NCBI RefSeq assembly: GCF_001696455.1 | Contig: NZ_MAUJ01000005.1 | Coordinates: 186,001 to 250,000, forward strand | Direction of reading: 5' to 3' | DNA: 64,000 nt | Origin: Pseudoalteromonas luteoviolacea | GTDB lineage: Bacteria > Pseudomonadota > Gammaproteobacteria > Enterobacterales > Alteromonadaceae | Part shown: in pieces, positions 45,508 through 55,180 of the stretch | Layout: every line of letters begins with the position of its first letter | Numbering within the stretch: position 1 is the stretch's first letter | Notes under the pieces: generated by a model | What the model was told of the DNA's origin: nothing | Seen by the model: only the letters and a program-made list of their open reading frames with translations | The model's database searches: none | Program-made: the position numbers and the translations under genes

Positions 45508-46563
45508 TTATTTAACAACCTGAGTTACGCCGGCGTCTTCAAAACTCGCCATGTCATTATAAATGGCGAGCGCGCTCTGAATAATGGGTAGCGCTAGCGC
45601 CGCACCACTTCCCTCTCCTAACCGCATTCCTAAATTTAACAAAGGCTCAACAGCCAAGTAGTCGAGCATTTTTTGATGTCCTTGTTCACTCGAGCAATGT
45701 GCAAATACCATATAGTCTTTACTGTTTGGCTCGATAGCAACGGCGAGCATTGCCGCAGCACTTGCAATAAACCCGTCCACAACAATCACTTTTTGTGCAC
45801 TAGCAACCGCCAACATAGCTCCAACAATATGGACGATTTCAAACCCGCCAAGGCATCGCAAAATAGCCAATGGCTGCTCTGAAGACAATTGGTGCACAAG
45901 CAATGCCTGCTCAATTAACTGCCGCTTTTTCTGAACCACCTCACCACTGACCCCTGTTCCAGCGCCTACGGTAAATTCAGCTGCGATACCAGACAAAGCC
46001 GAGAATATCGCTGCGGCAGATGTGGTATTACCGATGCCCATTTCTCCGAAAGCAAATAAATTACACCCCTGATTTAGTTGCGCTTCTACAAGGGCCGTAG
46101 CATTTACCAAACCTTGTTCTAACTGTGTATTTGTCATTGCGGGTTGAAGATGAAACGCAGCTGTCGAATTTCCAAGTCGGCAGTCAATGACTGCGCTATT
46201 TTTTTGCGGGGTAAGTATTCCACAATCTACCACATTGAACTGCCACCCGAGCTGTCGAGCTAATACACATATTGCAGCCCCCCCTTGAGCAAAGTTTGCA
46301 ACCATTTGTCCTGTGACTTCGCTTGGGGCGATCGACACCCCTTCACTTGCAATACCATGATCACCTGCAAATACACTAATACTTGGATTATTAATTGAGA
46401 ATTTGGTGGTGCGCATTGCATCATCTGACATGCCTTGCGACAAAATTAAAACAAGCTGCTTAGCTAAGGACTCCAGTTTACCCAAAGAGCCCAGCGGCTT
46501 AGTCTTCATATCTAGCTTTTGTTGCACACTTGAACTGTGCCTTAAATCTAAAGGTTTAGTCAT
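45508..46563 (-). CDS. cobT: Nicotinate-nucleotide-dimethylbenzimidazole phosphoribosyltransferase
   Basis: About 351 aa. TKPLGSLGKLESLAKQL opens the core; SVFAGDHGIASEGVS and MGIGNTTSAAAI are family motifs, and the catalytic Glu lies in the late GMRLGEGSGAALAL. It makes alpha-ribazole phosphate for the lower ligand. Three starts lie close together (TTG 46575, ATG 46569, ATG 46563); I took the last because GAG lies 7 bases upstream. It follows btuC directly. Confidence 0.95.
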   Translation of the reverse strand: MTKPLDLRHSSSVQQKLDMKTKPLGSLGKLESLAKQLVLILSQGMSDDAMRTTKFSINNPSISVFAGDHGIASEGVSIAPSEVTGQMVANFAQGGAAICVLARQLGWQFNVVDCGILTPQKNSAVIDCRLGNSTAAFHLQPAMTNTQLEQGLVNATALVEAQLNQGCNLFAFGEMGIGNTTSAAAIFSALSGIAAEFTVGAGTGVSGEVVQKKRQLIEQALLVHQLSSEQPLAILRCLGGFEIVHIVGAMLAVASAQKVIVVDGFIASAAAMLAVAIEPNSKDYMVFAHCSSEQGHQKMLDYLAVEPLLNLGMRLGEGSGAALALPIIQSALAIYNDMASFEDAGVTQVVK

Positions 46564-46575
46564 TTTCATACTCAA

Positions 46576-47568
46576 TTAAATACTCGCTGAACGCTTTTTA
46601 AACATCAGTAATGAAAGGAAAAATACACTCCCAATGGCCGCGGTTATCACACCAATTGGCAACTCTTGATTGTCAATCAAACTCCGAGCAAGCACATCCA
46701 CCCAGAGCATCAACAGGCCACCGCTTAACGCGGTAACCACCATACCTAATACCCTTGCTTGAGAGATGAAAAAACGCACAATATGTGGGATCATCAGGCC
46801 AACAAAACCAACCCCACCGCACGCAGCCACTAACACCGCGGTCAATAAAGAGCTCACTAGCAGCATACCCAAGCGTAAACGATGCACGTTGACGCCCAGC
46901 GTCACCGCACTTTCATCGCCAAGAAGAAGCGCGTTTAGGTGACGCCTAAAACAGATCACCGTCAATAGACCCAGCGCTACGACAAATGAAGGCAGCCACA
47001 TCCATGCCCAGTCCGCTCGGCTAAAACTACCTAAACTCCAGAAAATAATCGCAGCAATCGCTTGTGGATCACTCCAGTACAGTAGCAGGCTAGTAAAAGC
47101 GTTGAACAAAAACGACAGTGCGACCCCTGCAAGCAACATATTTTCAATCTGTGCAGTCCCTTTATGGTACGCAATCAGTAGCAAGAGGCTCATTGCACAT
47201 ACACTGCCAAGCAATGCGGCACCCGACATGGCTAAACCATTTTGAATCCCGAAGAGAGTGAGCAGAAGTACCACCCCAAAAGATGCTCCTGAGGAAATAC
47301 CAAATAAGTAGGGATCGGCCAAAGGGTTGCGCGTGACCGTCTGCAAAATTAAGCCAGCAGTCGCAAGGCCTGCACCGGCCAAAAAGGCCAAAACTGTACG
47401 GGGCAACCTTAGTTCAATGATAATTTTTTGTGCCAATTGAGTATTATCGTATGACCACAACGCCAGCCATACATCGTAAAAGTCGACTTGAATGGCGCCT
47501 ATACTCAATGCACTAATAAAGCTGAAAAGGCAGGCTAAAACTAAGAGACTACTGGCAACTACTCTCAC
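46576..47568 (-). CDS. btuC: Vitamin B12 ABC transporter permease BtuC
   Basis: A 330-aa FecCD-family permease with about ten helices. Family segments are LRLPRTVLAFLAGAGLATAG, RNPLADPYLFGISSGAS, GDESAVTLGVNVHRLR and GGVGFVGLMIPHIVRFF. The assignment to cobalamin rather than siderophore transport rests on the riboswitch, BtuF and Cob genes around it. It overlaps the ATP-binding gene by four bases. Confidence 0.9.
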   Translation of the reverse strand: MRVVASSLLVLACLFSFISALSIGAIQVDFYDVWLALWSYDNTQLAQKIIIELRLPRTVLAFLAGAGLATAGLILQTVTRNPLADPYLFGISSGASFGVVLLLTLFGIQNGLAMSGAALLGSVCAMSLLLLIAYHKGTAQIENMLLAGVALSFLFNAFTSLLLYWSDPQAIAAIIFWSLGSFSRADWAWMWLPSFVVALGLLTVICFRRHLNALLLGDESAVTLGVNVHRLRLGMLLVSSLLTAVLVAACGGVGFVGLMIPHIVRFFISQARVLGMVVTALSGGLLMLWVDVLARSLIDNQELPIGVITAAIGSVFFLSLLMFKKRSASI

Positions 47569-48383
47569 CCCTGCCTCCCAGATTTTTGAAGGATCAATTC
47601 GGACTCATCAAGTTGATATTGATAGCGAATATGTGGCATCTGGCTCGGCGAATGCAATGTAACTTCTGCCTTTACGCCAAACACATTCGCTAGCATCTCG
47701 GTAGTCATTACGTTTTTTGGGGCACCAGTTGCAACCAATCGCCCTTTATCCAACACTAAAATGGCGTCACATAGTGCCGATGCCAGATTCAAATCATGAA
47801 ACGATGCAATAACTGTAATACCGAGTGACTTAGCCAGTGCCATTATTTCTATTTGATACTTTACATCCAAATGACTCGTCGGCTCATCCATCAATAATAA
47901 ACTCGGGCGTTGGACAACTGCTCTGGCTATCATAACCCGTTGTTTTTCTCCCCCCGATAAGGACTCATACGACTGCTTTTGCTTGTGGGTTAGCCCAACC
48001 TTGTGTAGTGCTTCTTGAATCGTTTGACGATCTCTCAACGAGATGCTTGAAAACAGCCGCTTATGGGGGGTAAGTCCCATTGCGACAACATCGAAAACGG
48101 CTAAATTAAATTGGCTAGGGATCTCTTGCAGTACCGCAGCAACTTTTCTTGCATACGTCTGCCTATCAAACTGATTGATATCTGTTTGATCTATTAAAAC
48201 AGTACCCGATACCGGTGTTTGAAAACGATACAAGCATCGCAATAGTGATGATTTTCCAGCACCATTAGGACCAATCAAACCGATAAACTGACCAGGGGCT
48301 ACGTTAAAGGAAATATCAGATAAAATATGTTTGTTGTTAATAACCAAGTCGAGGTTATTTATTGATACTTGTGCCGCTACCAT
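47565..48383 (-). CDS. btuD: Vitamin B12 ABC transporter ATP-binding protein BtuD
   Basis: About 272 aa. Walker A GLIGPNGAGKSSLLRCL, signature LSGGEKQRVMIARAV and Walker B LLLMDEPTSHLD are intact, followed by the switch His (VIASFHDLNLA). The ORF can be extended to 48407, but ATG 48383 (MVAAQVSINNLDLV) has AGAGG 4 bases upstream. It is the first gene after the cobalamin riboswitch. Confidence 0.9.
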   Translation of the reverse strand: MVAAQVSINNLDLVINNKHILSDISFNVAPGQFIGLIGPNGAGKSSLLRCLYRFQTPVSGTVLIDQTDINQFDRQTYARKVAAVLQEIPSQFNLAVFDVVAMGLTPHKRLFSSISLRDRQTIQEALHKVGLTHKQKQSYESLSGGEKQRVMIARAVVQRPSLLLMDEPTSHLDVKYQIEIMALAKSLGITVIASFHDLNLASALCDAILVLDKGRLVATGAPKNVMTTEMLANVFGVKAEVTLHSPSQMPHIRYQYQLDESELILQKSGRQG

Positions 48384-48453
48384 ACATCCTCTTGATTCGG
48401 GCAGCACAGATCACAATAGGCATTAGTTGCCATAAAAAAGACGTTGTGATATC

Positions 48454-48475
48454 ACTTAAGTGCGCCCGCTTAAGT
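48454..48475 (-). terminator. Candidate expression-platform hairpin of the riboswitch
   Basis: ACTTAAG/CTTAAGT arms enclose CGGGCGCA on the minus strand, just 3' of the aptamer. A run of T follows about 15 bases later (48434-48439). It may be a terminator or antiterminator stem; I cannot tell which state B12 favours. Confidence 0.4.
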
Positions 48476-48479
48476 TCTT

Positions 48480-48587
48480 ATTTCAGCCTTGGTATCTGGC
48501 TCTTCACGCACTTGATAAAGAAGCACGACGAATACAGTTGCGGGGACAGCTGAGGATTTTCACCTCATTCCCAAGCAGCACTGAAAT
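48480..48587 (-). promoter_or_regulatory. Cobalamin riboswitch aptamer
   Basis: On the minus strand the closing stem ATTTCAG/CTGAAAT brackets the aptamer. Conserved core elements are GGGAATGAGGTGAAAATCC, GCTGTCCCCGCAACTGTA and GAGCCAGATACC, the well-known B12-box sequences. The distance between core blocks is shorter than in full-size aptamers, suggesting reduced peripheral arms. It lies between the cobC stop and btuD, about 100 bases before the btuD ATG, and should repress the btuDC-cobTSUQO-btuF-ung genes when B12 is plentiful. Confidence 0.92.
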
Positions 48588-48615
48588 GATTATGTGTATT
48601 ATGAAGTCTAGATGG

Positions 48616-49215
48616 CTAAAAAACAACTTTGGGCCACGCTGCTCCGTTATTATCGAAATAAACTGAAAGGCGCACGATACAGCCATAGCCGACTTCAAAA
48701 CAATTTAAATGAGTTGCACTTTTCTGTGGTAACGCCAACACGATTGCAAGCAACGCCTTTATCACCCCGCCATGTGTAACCACTAAGATATCATCATCAT
48801 TGGGAGAGGAAACAATCTCTTGCCACCACGACTCTACTCTCTTCTCAAAACTCGTCATAGGCTCACCATTTGGCGGTGTATGAGACCAAGGATCTTGCCA
48901 AAAATCACCAATACTCGGATTGGCGGTATTCTGCCATAACCATTCATAACAATGTCCGTCCCAATCACCAAAGTCCATTTCTTGAATTTTTGGCTCAATT
49001 GCTAATGGCACTTGGTGGGCTTCGCTAAATATACGTGCTGCTTGGCTACACCTTTGACGGGGAGAAGAAATGACTTTTTGTATATTAGTACATTCATCTA
49101 GCTGATTTTGCAGCCGTTCAAGGCTTGCAAGAGGAAGTGGCACATCGGAGGCACCGATCAAATGATTGGTTTTGACGGTCTCAGTGTGTCTGACAAGGAA
49201 AATGGTTTTTAGCAT
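48616..49215 (-). CDS. cobC: Histidine phosphatase, likely alpha-ribazole phosphatase CobC
   Basis: About 199 aa. Phosphoglycerate-mutase-type motifs are TIFLVRHTETV (catalytic His), SSPRQRCSQAARIF, MDFGDWDGHCYEWLW and VVTHGGVIKALLAI. GDWDG with the context of Cob genes fits CobC, which removes the phosphate from alpha-ribazole-5'-phosphate. It lies upstream of the riboswitch, so its own regulation differs from the rest of the cluster. The start is ATG 49215; an extension to 49230 would enter the nqrM terminator. Confidence 0.8.
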   Translation of the reverse strand: MLKTIFLVRHTETVKTNHLIGASDVPLPLASLERLQNQLDECTNIQKVISSPRQRCSQAARIFSEAHQVPLAIEPKIQEMDFGDWDGHCYEWLWQNTANPSIGDFWQDPWSHTPPNGEPMTSFEKRVESWWQEIVSSPNDDDILVVTHGGVIKALLAIVLALPQKSATHLNCFEVGYGCIVRLSVYFDNNGAAWPKVVF

Positions 49216-49228
49216 TAATAATACGCAC

Positions 49229-49257
49229 AAAAAAACGCAGGCTGACCTGCGTTTTTA
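49229..49257 (-). terminator. Terminator after nqrM
   Basis: AAAAACGCAGG and CCTGCGTTTTT form an 11-bp stem with loop CTGA. The A-run gives a U-tract on the minus strand. It lies 12 bases past the nqrM stop and 14 bases before the cobC start, leaving little room for a cobC promoter. Confidence 0.85.
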
Positions 49258-49268
49258 TTCGACCCAAA

Positions 49269-49481
49269 TTATAAAATTTGGTTTTCTCGCCATGACTGCT
49301 CTTTCGCTAAGCGTTTTTTACGCTTATCGCATGGGTCGTCACAGTCACATATTTTATCGATGCCCATAGAGCCCAAACCCCCGCAACTACTTGCCATTGA
49401 TTTTTTCTGTACTATTACGCCCACAGCCATTGCTGCTGCAATCAAAACAAGTAATCCAAAAGTAAGAATAAAAAGTGACAT
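49269..49481 (-). CDS. nqrM: Na+-NQR maturation factor NqrM
   Basis: 70 aa. One N-terminal TM helix (FILTFGLLVLIAAAMAVGVI) is followed by a Cys-rich segment, SSCGGLGSMGIDKICDCDD and PCDKRKK, matching the NqrM family. NqrM is thought to supply iron to the Cys4 site between NqrD and NqrE. It lies downstream of apbE but has its own space of 130 bases and terminator. Confidence 0.92.
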   Translation of the reverse strand: MSLFILTFGLLVLIAAAMAVGVIVQKKSMASSCGGLGSMGIDKICDCDDPCDKRKKRLAKEQSWRENQIL

Positions 49482-49591
49482 AGGCTAAGCCCCTTAATTA
49501 ACGAACCAACTTAGGTTTATCCCAAGCAACTGACGGTATATTCACAATATTATATATCTAATCCCGACAAAGTTGAATGAATTTACCTCAC

Positions 49592-49612
49592 AAAAAGCAA
49601 TGATATTTGCTT
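49592..49612 (-). terminator. Short terminator after apbE
   Basis: AAGCAA/TTGCTT with a six-base loop, followed on the minus strand by TTTTTG. It is a modest 6-bp stem directly after the apbE stop. Confidence 0.55.
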
Positions 49613-49615
49613 CCT

Positions 49616-50644
49616 TTAGTCTTTATTTAAGTAAGGGGCAAATGCTGAGCTCGAATACGTCTTAAGACCATCCTGCGTTTTACTGATCAGATAAACTGCT
49701 AGCTTGTGCTGCTCGGCGTAAGCCTTAGCACGTTCAGTCCCCATGACCGTAAGCGCTGTCGCTAAACCATCCGCGGTCATGGCCGATGGGTGCAGTACAG
49801 TAACCGACACCAAGTCATGCTTTACTGGTTTGCCTGTTGCAGGATCGATTAGATGTGTGAATACCTCTCCATCCATCTCATAGAAAATGCGGTAATCACC
49901 CGAGGTCGCAACACTGTTTTTACCCGGCTCTATAATTCTATGAATTTGACGCTGGCCAACTGGTGCATCCGGCTTTTCGATGGCAATACGCCAGGGTGTT
50001 GCGTCCGGCTTACTACCTGAGATGCGCAACTCTCCACCAATTTCTACCATGTAGTTTTCAATGCCTTTACGCTCAATCAGCTCAGCTACTTTGTCAATAC
50101 CATAGCCTTTCGCCGTAGCTGAAAAAGATAATTCTAAATGACTAAGAGACTTAGACAGACCTTCGCTTGTAAGGCTCAATTTATCTACGCCTATGTTGTC
50201 TTGCATTGCCTCTATCTCATTTTGTGAGGGGCGCTTTGTAGGACGCTTGTCAGGGCCAAACCCCCATAAATCAATTAAAGGCCCCATGGTCACATCAAGG
50301 GTCTTCGTTGATTGCCCCAAACGGATAGACTCAGCTGTTACCTTTCTGAAGTCTTCGCTTATCGGCATCACGGTATTAGCGGCAAGCCGATTAAATTGAT
50401 TAATCTCTGAATCAGGAATATACGTCGACATAGACTGGTTAACAGTAATAAGTGCTTCGTCTACTTCACTTTTAAAACGTTCAGCTTCTAGGCTAACAGG
50501 GCCAGGGAAGACCTTGATATTATAGGTAGTCCCCATTGTCCTGCCGTTTATTTCAACGGGACTTTGTTGCGCTTTTTGCTCACCACACGCAGATAAGAAC
50601 AACACTAAAAAAATAACAGAGAAGAAATAACCAAGTTTTTGCAT
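49616..50644 (-). CDS. apbE: FAD:protein FMN transferase
   Basis: A 342-aa lipoprotein (signal with lipobox LFLSACG, Cys 20). The periplasmic ApbE domain has GRTMGTTYNIKVF, then DPATGKPVKHDLVSVTVLHP and SAMTADGLATALTVMG, with Mg/FAD-binding residues. It attaches FMN covalently to Thr of NqrB and NqrC. It lies downstream of nqrF beyond a strong terminator, so read-through or its own promoter must supply it. Confidence 0.95.
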   Translation of the reverse strand: MQKLGYFFSVIFLVLFLSACGEQKAQQSPVEINGRTMGTTYNIKVFPGPVSLEAERFKSEVDEALITVNQSMSTYIPDSEINQFNRLAANTVMPISEDFRKVTAESIRLGQSTKTLDVTMGPLIDLWGFGPDKRPTKRPSQNEIEAMQDNIGVDKLSLTSEGLSKSLSHLELSFSATAKGYGIDKVAELIERKGIENYMVEIGGELRISGSKPDATPWRIAIEKPDAPVGQRQIHRIIEPGKNSVATSGDYRIFYEMDGEVFTHLIDPATGKPVKHDLVSVTVLHPSAMTADGLATALTVMGTERAKAYAEQHKLAVYLISKTQDGLKTYSSSAFAPYLNKD

Positions 50645-50668
50645 CTATTTTTTAGTCCTTACACCATA

Positions 50669-50701
50669 TAAAAAAACCCCTAGGGAACGCCCTAGGGGTT
50701 T
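50669..50701 (-). terminator. Terminator after nqrF
   Basis: AAACCCCTAGGG and CCCTAGGGGTTT form a 12-bp perfect stem with the loop AACG. The A-run provides the U-tract on the minus strand. It lies about 40 bases past nqrF. Confidence 0.9.
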
Positions 50702-50742
50702 AAACTTTTTAAATACGATTAAACATCATATTTAGTACCTAA

Positions 50743-51969
50743 TTAACCACCGAAGTCATCAAGTAGGATGTTTTCGTCTTCAACACCAAGATCTTTCAAC
50801 ATGTTGATAACAGCTGCGTTCATCATTGGTGGACCACACATGTAGAACTCACAATCTTCAGGCGCTTCGTGGTCCTTCAGATAGTTCTCTAGTAATACGT
50901 TGTGGATGAAGCCTGTGTAACCTTCCCAGTTGTCCTCTGGTTGAGGATCAGAAAGTGCTACGTGCCACTCAAAGTTATCGTTATCAGCAGCTAGGCCGTC
51001 GAAGTCTTCTACGTAGAACATCTCACGCTTAGAACGTGCACCGTACCAGAAAGACATCTTACGGTCTGAGTTAAGACGCTTAAGTTGGTCAAAGATGTGT
51101 GAACGCATTGGTGCCATACCTGCACCACCACCTACGAATACCATTTCTGCATCAGTTTCTTTCGCGAAGAATTCACCGAATGGACCAGAGATAGTTACCT
51201 TATCACCTTCTTTAAGTGACCAGATGTAAGAAGACATCTTACCACATGGTAGGCTCAAGTTATTTGGCGGCGGAGTCGCAATACGCACGTTCAACATGAT
51301 GATACCGAACTCTTCTGGGTAGTTAGCCATTGAGTATGCACGGATCGTCTCGTCGTCAACTTTAGACTCAAGATTGAAGAAGCCAAAACGCTCCCAATCA
51401 CCACGATATTCGTCAGGAATATCAAAGTCTGCGTACTTAACGTGGTGAGCTGGTGCTTCAATTTGGATATAACCACCTGCACGGAAAGGTACAACCTCAC
51501 CTTCAGGGATACCAAGCTTAAGCTCTTTGATGAATGTCGCTTTGTTATCGTTAGAGATAACTGTACATTCCCACTTCTTCACGCCGAAGATAGAATCTTC
51601 TACTTCGATTTCCATGTCAGTCTTAACCGCAACCTGACATGCTAAACGACAACCTTCACGTGCTTCACCTTTAGTGATGTGGTCAAGCTCAGTTGGAAGG
51701 ATATCACCACCACCAGAATGAACATGTACGCGACACTGGCCACAAGAACCACCACCACCACATGCTGATGAAATGAAGATACCGGCATCAGCTAGTGAGC
51801 CTAGTAGCTTACCACCTGGTGCTGATGTAATTGCTTTGTCTGCATCGCCATTGATGCCGATTGTGATGTCACCGCTTGGTACAAGCTTCGATTTCGCTGC
51901 GATGATGACTAGCACCAAGATCACAACGATAGCGATGAACATACTTACACCTAATACAATAGTTTCCAT
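50743..51969 (-). CDS. nqrF: Na+-NQR subunit F (NADH dehydrogenase subunit)
   Basis: 408 aa. It has an N-terminal TM helix (about 4-24). A ferredoxin-type 2Fe-2S domain has Cys 70, 76, 79 and 111 ([13 protein letters not shown]). A ferredoxin-reductase module follows, with the FAD motif RAYSMANYP and an NADH-binding segment with [15 protein letters not shown]. The C-terminus ends [10 protein letters not shown]. It oxidises NADH and passes electrons to the 2Fe-2S centre. It is last of nqrABCDEF. Confidence 0.98.
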   Translation of the reverse strand: METIVLGVSMFIAIVVILVLVIIAAKSKLVPSGDITIGINGDADKAITSAPGGKLLGSLADAGIFISSACGGGGSCGQCRVHVHSGGGDILPTELDHITKGEAREGCRLACQVAVKTDMEIEVEDSIFGVKKWECTVISNDNKATFIKELKLGIPEGEVVPFRAGGYIQIEAPAHHVKYADFDIPDEYRGDWERFGFFNLESKVDDETIRAYSMANYPEEFGIIMLNVRIATPPPNNLSLPCGKMSSYIWSLKEGDKVTISGPFGEFFAKETDAEMVFVGGGAGMAPMRSHIFDQLKRLNSDRKMSFWYGARSKREMFYVEDFDGLAADNDNFEWHVALSDPQPEDNWEGYTGFIHNVLLENYLKDHEAPEDCEFYMCGPPMMNAAVINMLKDLGVEDENILLDDFGG

Positions 51970-51988
51970 CGTATAGTTTCCTCGCTAA

Positions 51989-52597
51989 TTAAAGTGAAAT
52001 ACCAGAGAATGACAAGAAGCCAAAGCCCATTAGACCTACAGTGATGAAGGTAATACCTAAACCACGAAGACCATCTGGGATATCAGCATACTTCATCTTC
52101 TCACGAAGACCTGCTAGCAATACGATTGCAAGCGCCCAACCCACACCTGAGCCGATGCCAAATACAACTGACTCACCAAGGTTATAGTTACGCTCAACCA
52201 TGAATGCTACCGCACCGAAAATCGCACAGTTTACTGTGATAAGTGGCAAGAAAATACCAAGCGCGTTATATAGCGCAGGGAAAAACTTGTCCAATGTCAT
52301 TTCTAGGATCTGTACAAGTGCTGCGATTACACCGATGAAAGTCAAGAATTTCAAGAAGCTTAAGTCAGCCTCTGGGAAACCAAGCCATTCAAGTGCACCC
52401 GGTGCCAGTACCGCGTGATAAACAATGTTGTTTACCGGCACAGCTACACCTAGTACAAAGATTACTGCAACACCAAGACCGAACGAGGTTGTTACTTTCT
52501 TAGATACCGCAAGGAATGTACACATACCTAAGAAGAAAGATAGCGCTAAGTTTTCGATGAAAACCGCTTTTACAAATAAGCTAAGATAATGTTCCAT
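51989..52597 (-). CDS. nqrE: Na+-NQR subunit E
   Basis: A 202-aa membrane protein with six helices. It starts [20 protein letters not shown] and contains [16 protein letters not shown] with the conserved Cys, and [18 protein letters not shown] with a second. With NqrD these Cys bind the intramembrane iron centre. It is separated from nqrD by 10 bases. Confidence 0.98.
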   Translation of the reverse strand: MEHYLSLFVKAVFIENLALSFFLGMCTFLAVSKKVTTSFGLGVAVIFVLGVAVPVNNIVYHAVLAPGALEWLGFPEADLSFLKFLTFIGVIAALVQILEMTLDKFFPALYNALGIFLPLITVNCAIFGAVAFMVERNYNLGESVVFGIGSGVGWALAIVLLAGLREKMKYADIPDGLRGLGITFITVGLMGFGFLSFSGISL

Positions 52598-52607
52598 CTT
52601 TCTCCCC

Positions 52608-53240
52608 TTATGCCTTCGCTTCTACTTGGTCTTTCTTATAAGTACGAAGTACCCAAATGAAGAAACCAACTAAGAAGAATGAACTGAATGGCATAATTAA
52701 TAGACCCATTGGCTGGTACCAACCACCGTCAGAAACAAGCGGAAGGATTTCAACACCAAATAGTGCACCTGCACCGAATAGCTCACGTACAAAACCAATT
52801 GTAAGTAGAACTACTGAGTAACCAAGACCGTTACCAATGCCGTCTAAGAAAGACATAAGCGGTGGTGACTTCATTGCATAAGCTTCTGCACGACCCATTA
52901 CGATACAGTTTGTAATGATTAGACCAACGAATACCGTTAGTTCTTTAGCCGTTGCATATACGAATGCTTGAAGTGTCTGGTCAACAACGATTACCAATGA
53001 TGCAATAATTGTCATTTGAACGATGATACGTACACTTGACGGAATGTGGTTACGGATCAACGAGATAAATAAACTTGAGAACGCAGTTACCACAGTCAAA
53101 GCAAGTGACATGATAAGTGCATTTTTAAGGCTTGAAGTAACCGCTAGCGCAGAACAAATACCCAGAACTTGCAGAGCAATCGGGTTGTTTGCGAAGACTG
53201 GTCCTAACAAGACTTCCTTCATTTCTTTTGCATTAGCCAT
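52608..53240 (-). CDS. nqrD: Na+-NQR subunit D
   Basis: A 210-aa membrane protein with six helices. [20 protein letters not shown] and [19 protein letters not shown] carry the conserved Cys residues of the NqrD/RnfE family. It partners NqrE. The ATG overlaps the nqrC stop by one base, a tight operon arrangement. Confidence 0.98.
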   Translation of the reverse strand: MANAKEMKEVLLGPVFANNPIALQVLGICSALAVTSSLKNALIMSLALTVVTAFSSLFISLIRNHIPSSVRIIVQMTIIASLVIVVDQTLQAFVYATAKELTVFVGLIITNCIVMGRAEAYAMKSPPLMSFLDGIGNGLGYSVVLLTIGFVRELFGAGALFGVEILPLVSDGGWYQPMGLLIMPFSSFFLVGFFIWVLRTYKKDQVEAKA

Positions 53241-53986
53241 TAGTTCAATGCCCCTTCACGTACTTTCGCTAGGAATGGACCAAACGCTTTATCGCCTGTC
53301 CAGAACTTGAATGTGTTCTCAACACCGTTTGACGTTAGTGTCGCACCAGATATTCCATCTACTTTGTTTACATCGCTACCAGCTGTGCCTTTTACGATAT
53401 CTACAGGTAGTTGCTTGCCTTCCCAAGTAGCTGTCCACTTAGGGTTCTGGATTTCGCCACCAAGACCCGCAGTTTCGTTGTGCTGATAGAAATTGATTGC
53501 TTTAATCGTTTTCGTATCAAGGTCTAGTGCGATGAAACCGTACATGATGCCCCATAGGCCGTAACCTTGGATAGGCAGAATAACCGATTCAACCTGACCA
53601 TTGCTGTTCTTAGCTAGGTATACTGGAGATTCATGCGTCATACGAAGTACGCCAGCTAAGTCATCTTCTTTCGGAAGTGCAAAGCTGCGCTCAGCGTCGA
53701 ACTTAGTCATCGTGAAGTCGAACGAGTTAGGATCTGTTTCAACAAAGTCACCTGACTTGAAGTCAACAACGCGTGCGTCAATGACTTCATTGTACTTTTG
53801 TGCAACGTTTTCAACGTCTTTAATACCAGCCGCAGCTAGGATGTTACGTTGAACGTCTTCAATTTTGTTAGCTTGCTGTAGTGGGCGTAACTGTACTGCC
53901 GCAAAAGATACGACGATTGCACACACTAAACATAGACCAACAACAACGCCTAACGTTTTGCCGATAGTTTCATTGTTACTAGACAC
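53240..53986 (-). CDS. nqrC: Na+-NQR subunit C (FMN-bound)
   Basis: 248 aa. One N-terminal TM helix (about 11-31) is followed by a periplasmic FMN-binding domain. The covalent FMN site is Thr 216 in [26 protein letters not shown] and ETAGLGGEI are family segments. It passes electrons in the NQR complex. It overlaps the nqrB stop by eight bases. Confidence 0.98.
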   Translation of the reverse strand: MSSNNETIGKTLGVVVGLCLVCAIVVSFAAVQLRPLQQANKIEDVQRNILAAAGIKDVENVAQKYNEVIDARVVDFKSGDFVETDPNSFDFTMTKFDAERSFALPKEDDLAGVLRMTHESPVYLAKNSNGQVESVILPIQGYGLWGIMYGFIALDLDTKTIKAINFYQHNETAGLGGEIQNPKWTATWEGKQLPVDIVKGTAGSDVNKVDGISGATLTSNGVENTFKFWTGDKAFGPFLAKVREGALN

Positions 53987-55178
53987 GTGCCAATCTCCTC
54001 TTCACATTAGACTGCACTACAAAGTGGTCGAATAGCGGTGCGAATAGGTTAGCGAATAGAATTGCTAACATCATACCTTCTGGGTATGCAGGGTTAACAA
54101 CACGGATAAGTACAACCATAACACCAATTAGTGCACCGTATGCCCATTTACCTTTATCAGTGAAAGACGCTGAAACAGGGTCTGTCGCCATAAAGAACAT
54201 ACCAAATGCAAAACCACCCAGTACTAAGTGCCAATGCCAAGGCATAGCAAATGTCGCGTTTGTGTCAGAACCGATCATGTTCAACAGTGTAGCCATTACA
54301 ACCATACCTAGGAATGTACCTAGTACGATGCGCCATGACGCGATGCGAACATACATCAAGAACAAGCCGCCAATTGCAAGTGCAAGCGTCGACGTTTCAC
54401 CCACTGAACCTTGGATGAAGCCGTAGAAAGCATCCCACCACAATTGCATGTTGTTGTAATCTAGTGAACCAATCGCTGCTTGACCTAAGTATGTCGCACC
54501 AGAGAATGAATCTACTGCTGTCCATACTGTGTCACCTGAGATATCACCTGGGTATGCGAAGAAAAGGAACGCACGGCCAGCTAGTGCAGGGTTAAGGAAG
54601 TTACGGCCAGTACCACCGAATACTTCTTTAGCGACTACAACACCAAATGTGATACCTAGTGCAACTTGCCATAATGGGATTGTTGCAGGCAGGATCAATG
54701 CAAATAATACTGAAGTTACGAAGAAACCTTCGTTTACTTCGTGCTTACGCACTGATGCGAATAGAACTTCCCAAAAACCACCTACGATAAACACAGTTCC
54801 GTAAATAGGTAGGAAGAAACACGCACCGTAAAACATTTTCGCAGCCCAGCCGGAAGTCGCTGTGAGCTCACCACCTAGCGCTTGGAAAATACCCGCCTGC
54901 CAAGTGTTTGCGATGTCAAAACCGTTACCAATTGCGATTGCAGCTTGGTGACCGATATTGAACATACCAAAGAACATAGCCGGAAACGTCGCCATCCATA
55001 CCAAAATCATGATACGTTTTAGGTCGATGTTGTCACGCACGTGCGTGCCGCCTTTGTTTACATAACCAGGCGTATAGAAAACCGTCGCGATTGCTTCATA
55101 AAGCGCATACCACTTCTCGTGTTTTCCACCTGGTTCAAAGTGAGGTTCAATGTCTTCTAAAAATTTCTTTAAGGCCAT
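53979..55178 (-). CDS. nqrB: Na+-NQR subunit B (FMN-bound, Na+ channel)
   Basis: A 399-aa integral membrane subunit with about ten helices. The covalent FMN site is Thr 229 in [30 protein letters not shown] and [18 protein letters not shown] are conserved in the NqrB/RnfD family. It also binds riboflavin and ubiquinone and holds part of the Na+ path. It begins 2 bases after nqrA. Confidence 0.98.
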   Translation of the reverse strand: MALKKFLEDIEPHFEPGGKHEKWYALYEAIATVFYTPGYVNKGGTHVRDNIDLKRIMILVWMATFPAMFFGMFNIGHQAAIAIGNGFDIANTWQAGIFQALGGELTATSGWAAKMFYGACFFLPIYGTVFIVGGFWEVLFASVRKHEVNEGFFVTSVLFALILPATIPLWQVALGITFGVVVAKEVFGGTGRNFLNPALAGRAFLFFAYPGDISGDTVWTAVDSFSGATYLGQAAIGSLDYNNMQLWWDAFYGFIQGSVGETSTLALAIGGLFLMYVRIASWRIVLGTFLGMVVMATLLNMIGSDTNATFAMPWHWHLVLGGFAFGMFFMATDPVSASFTDKGKWAYGALIGVMVVLIRVVNPAYPEGMMLAILFANLFAPLFDHFVVQSNVKRRLARV

Positions 55179-55180
55179 TT

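Noticed and set aside
41262..48383. The BtuFCD-like transporter as a siderophore/haem system
   Set aside because: The FecCD-type permease alone is ambiguous, but the B12 riboswitch and six Cob genes in the same operon favour cobalamin.
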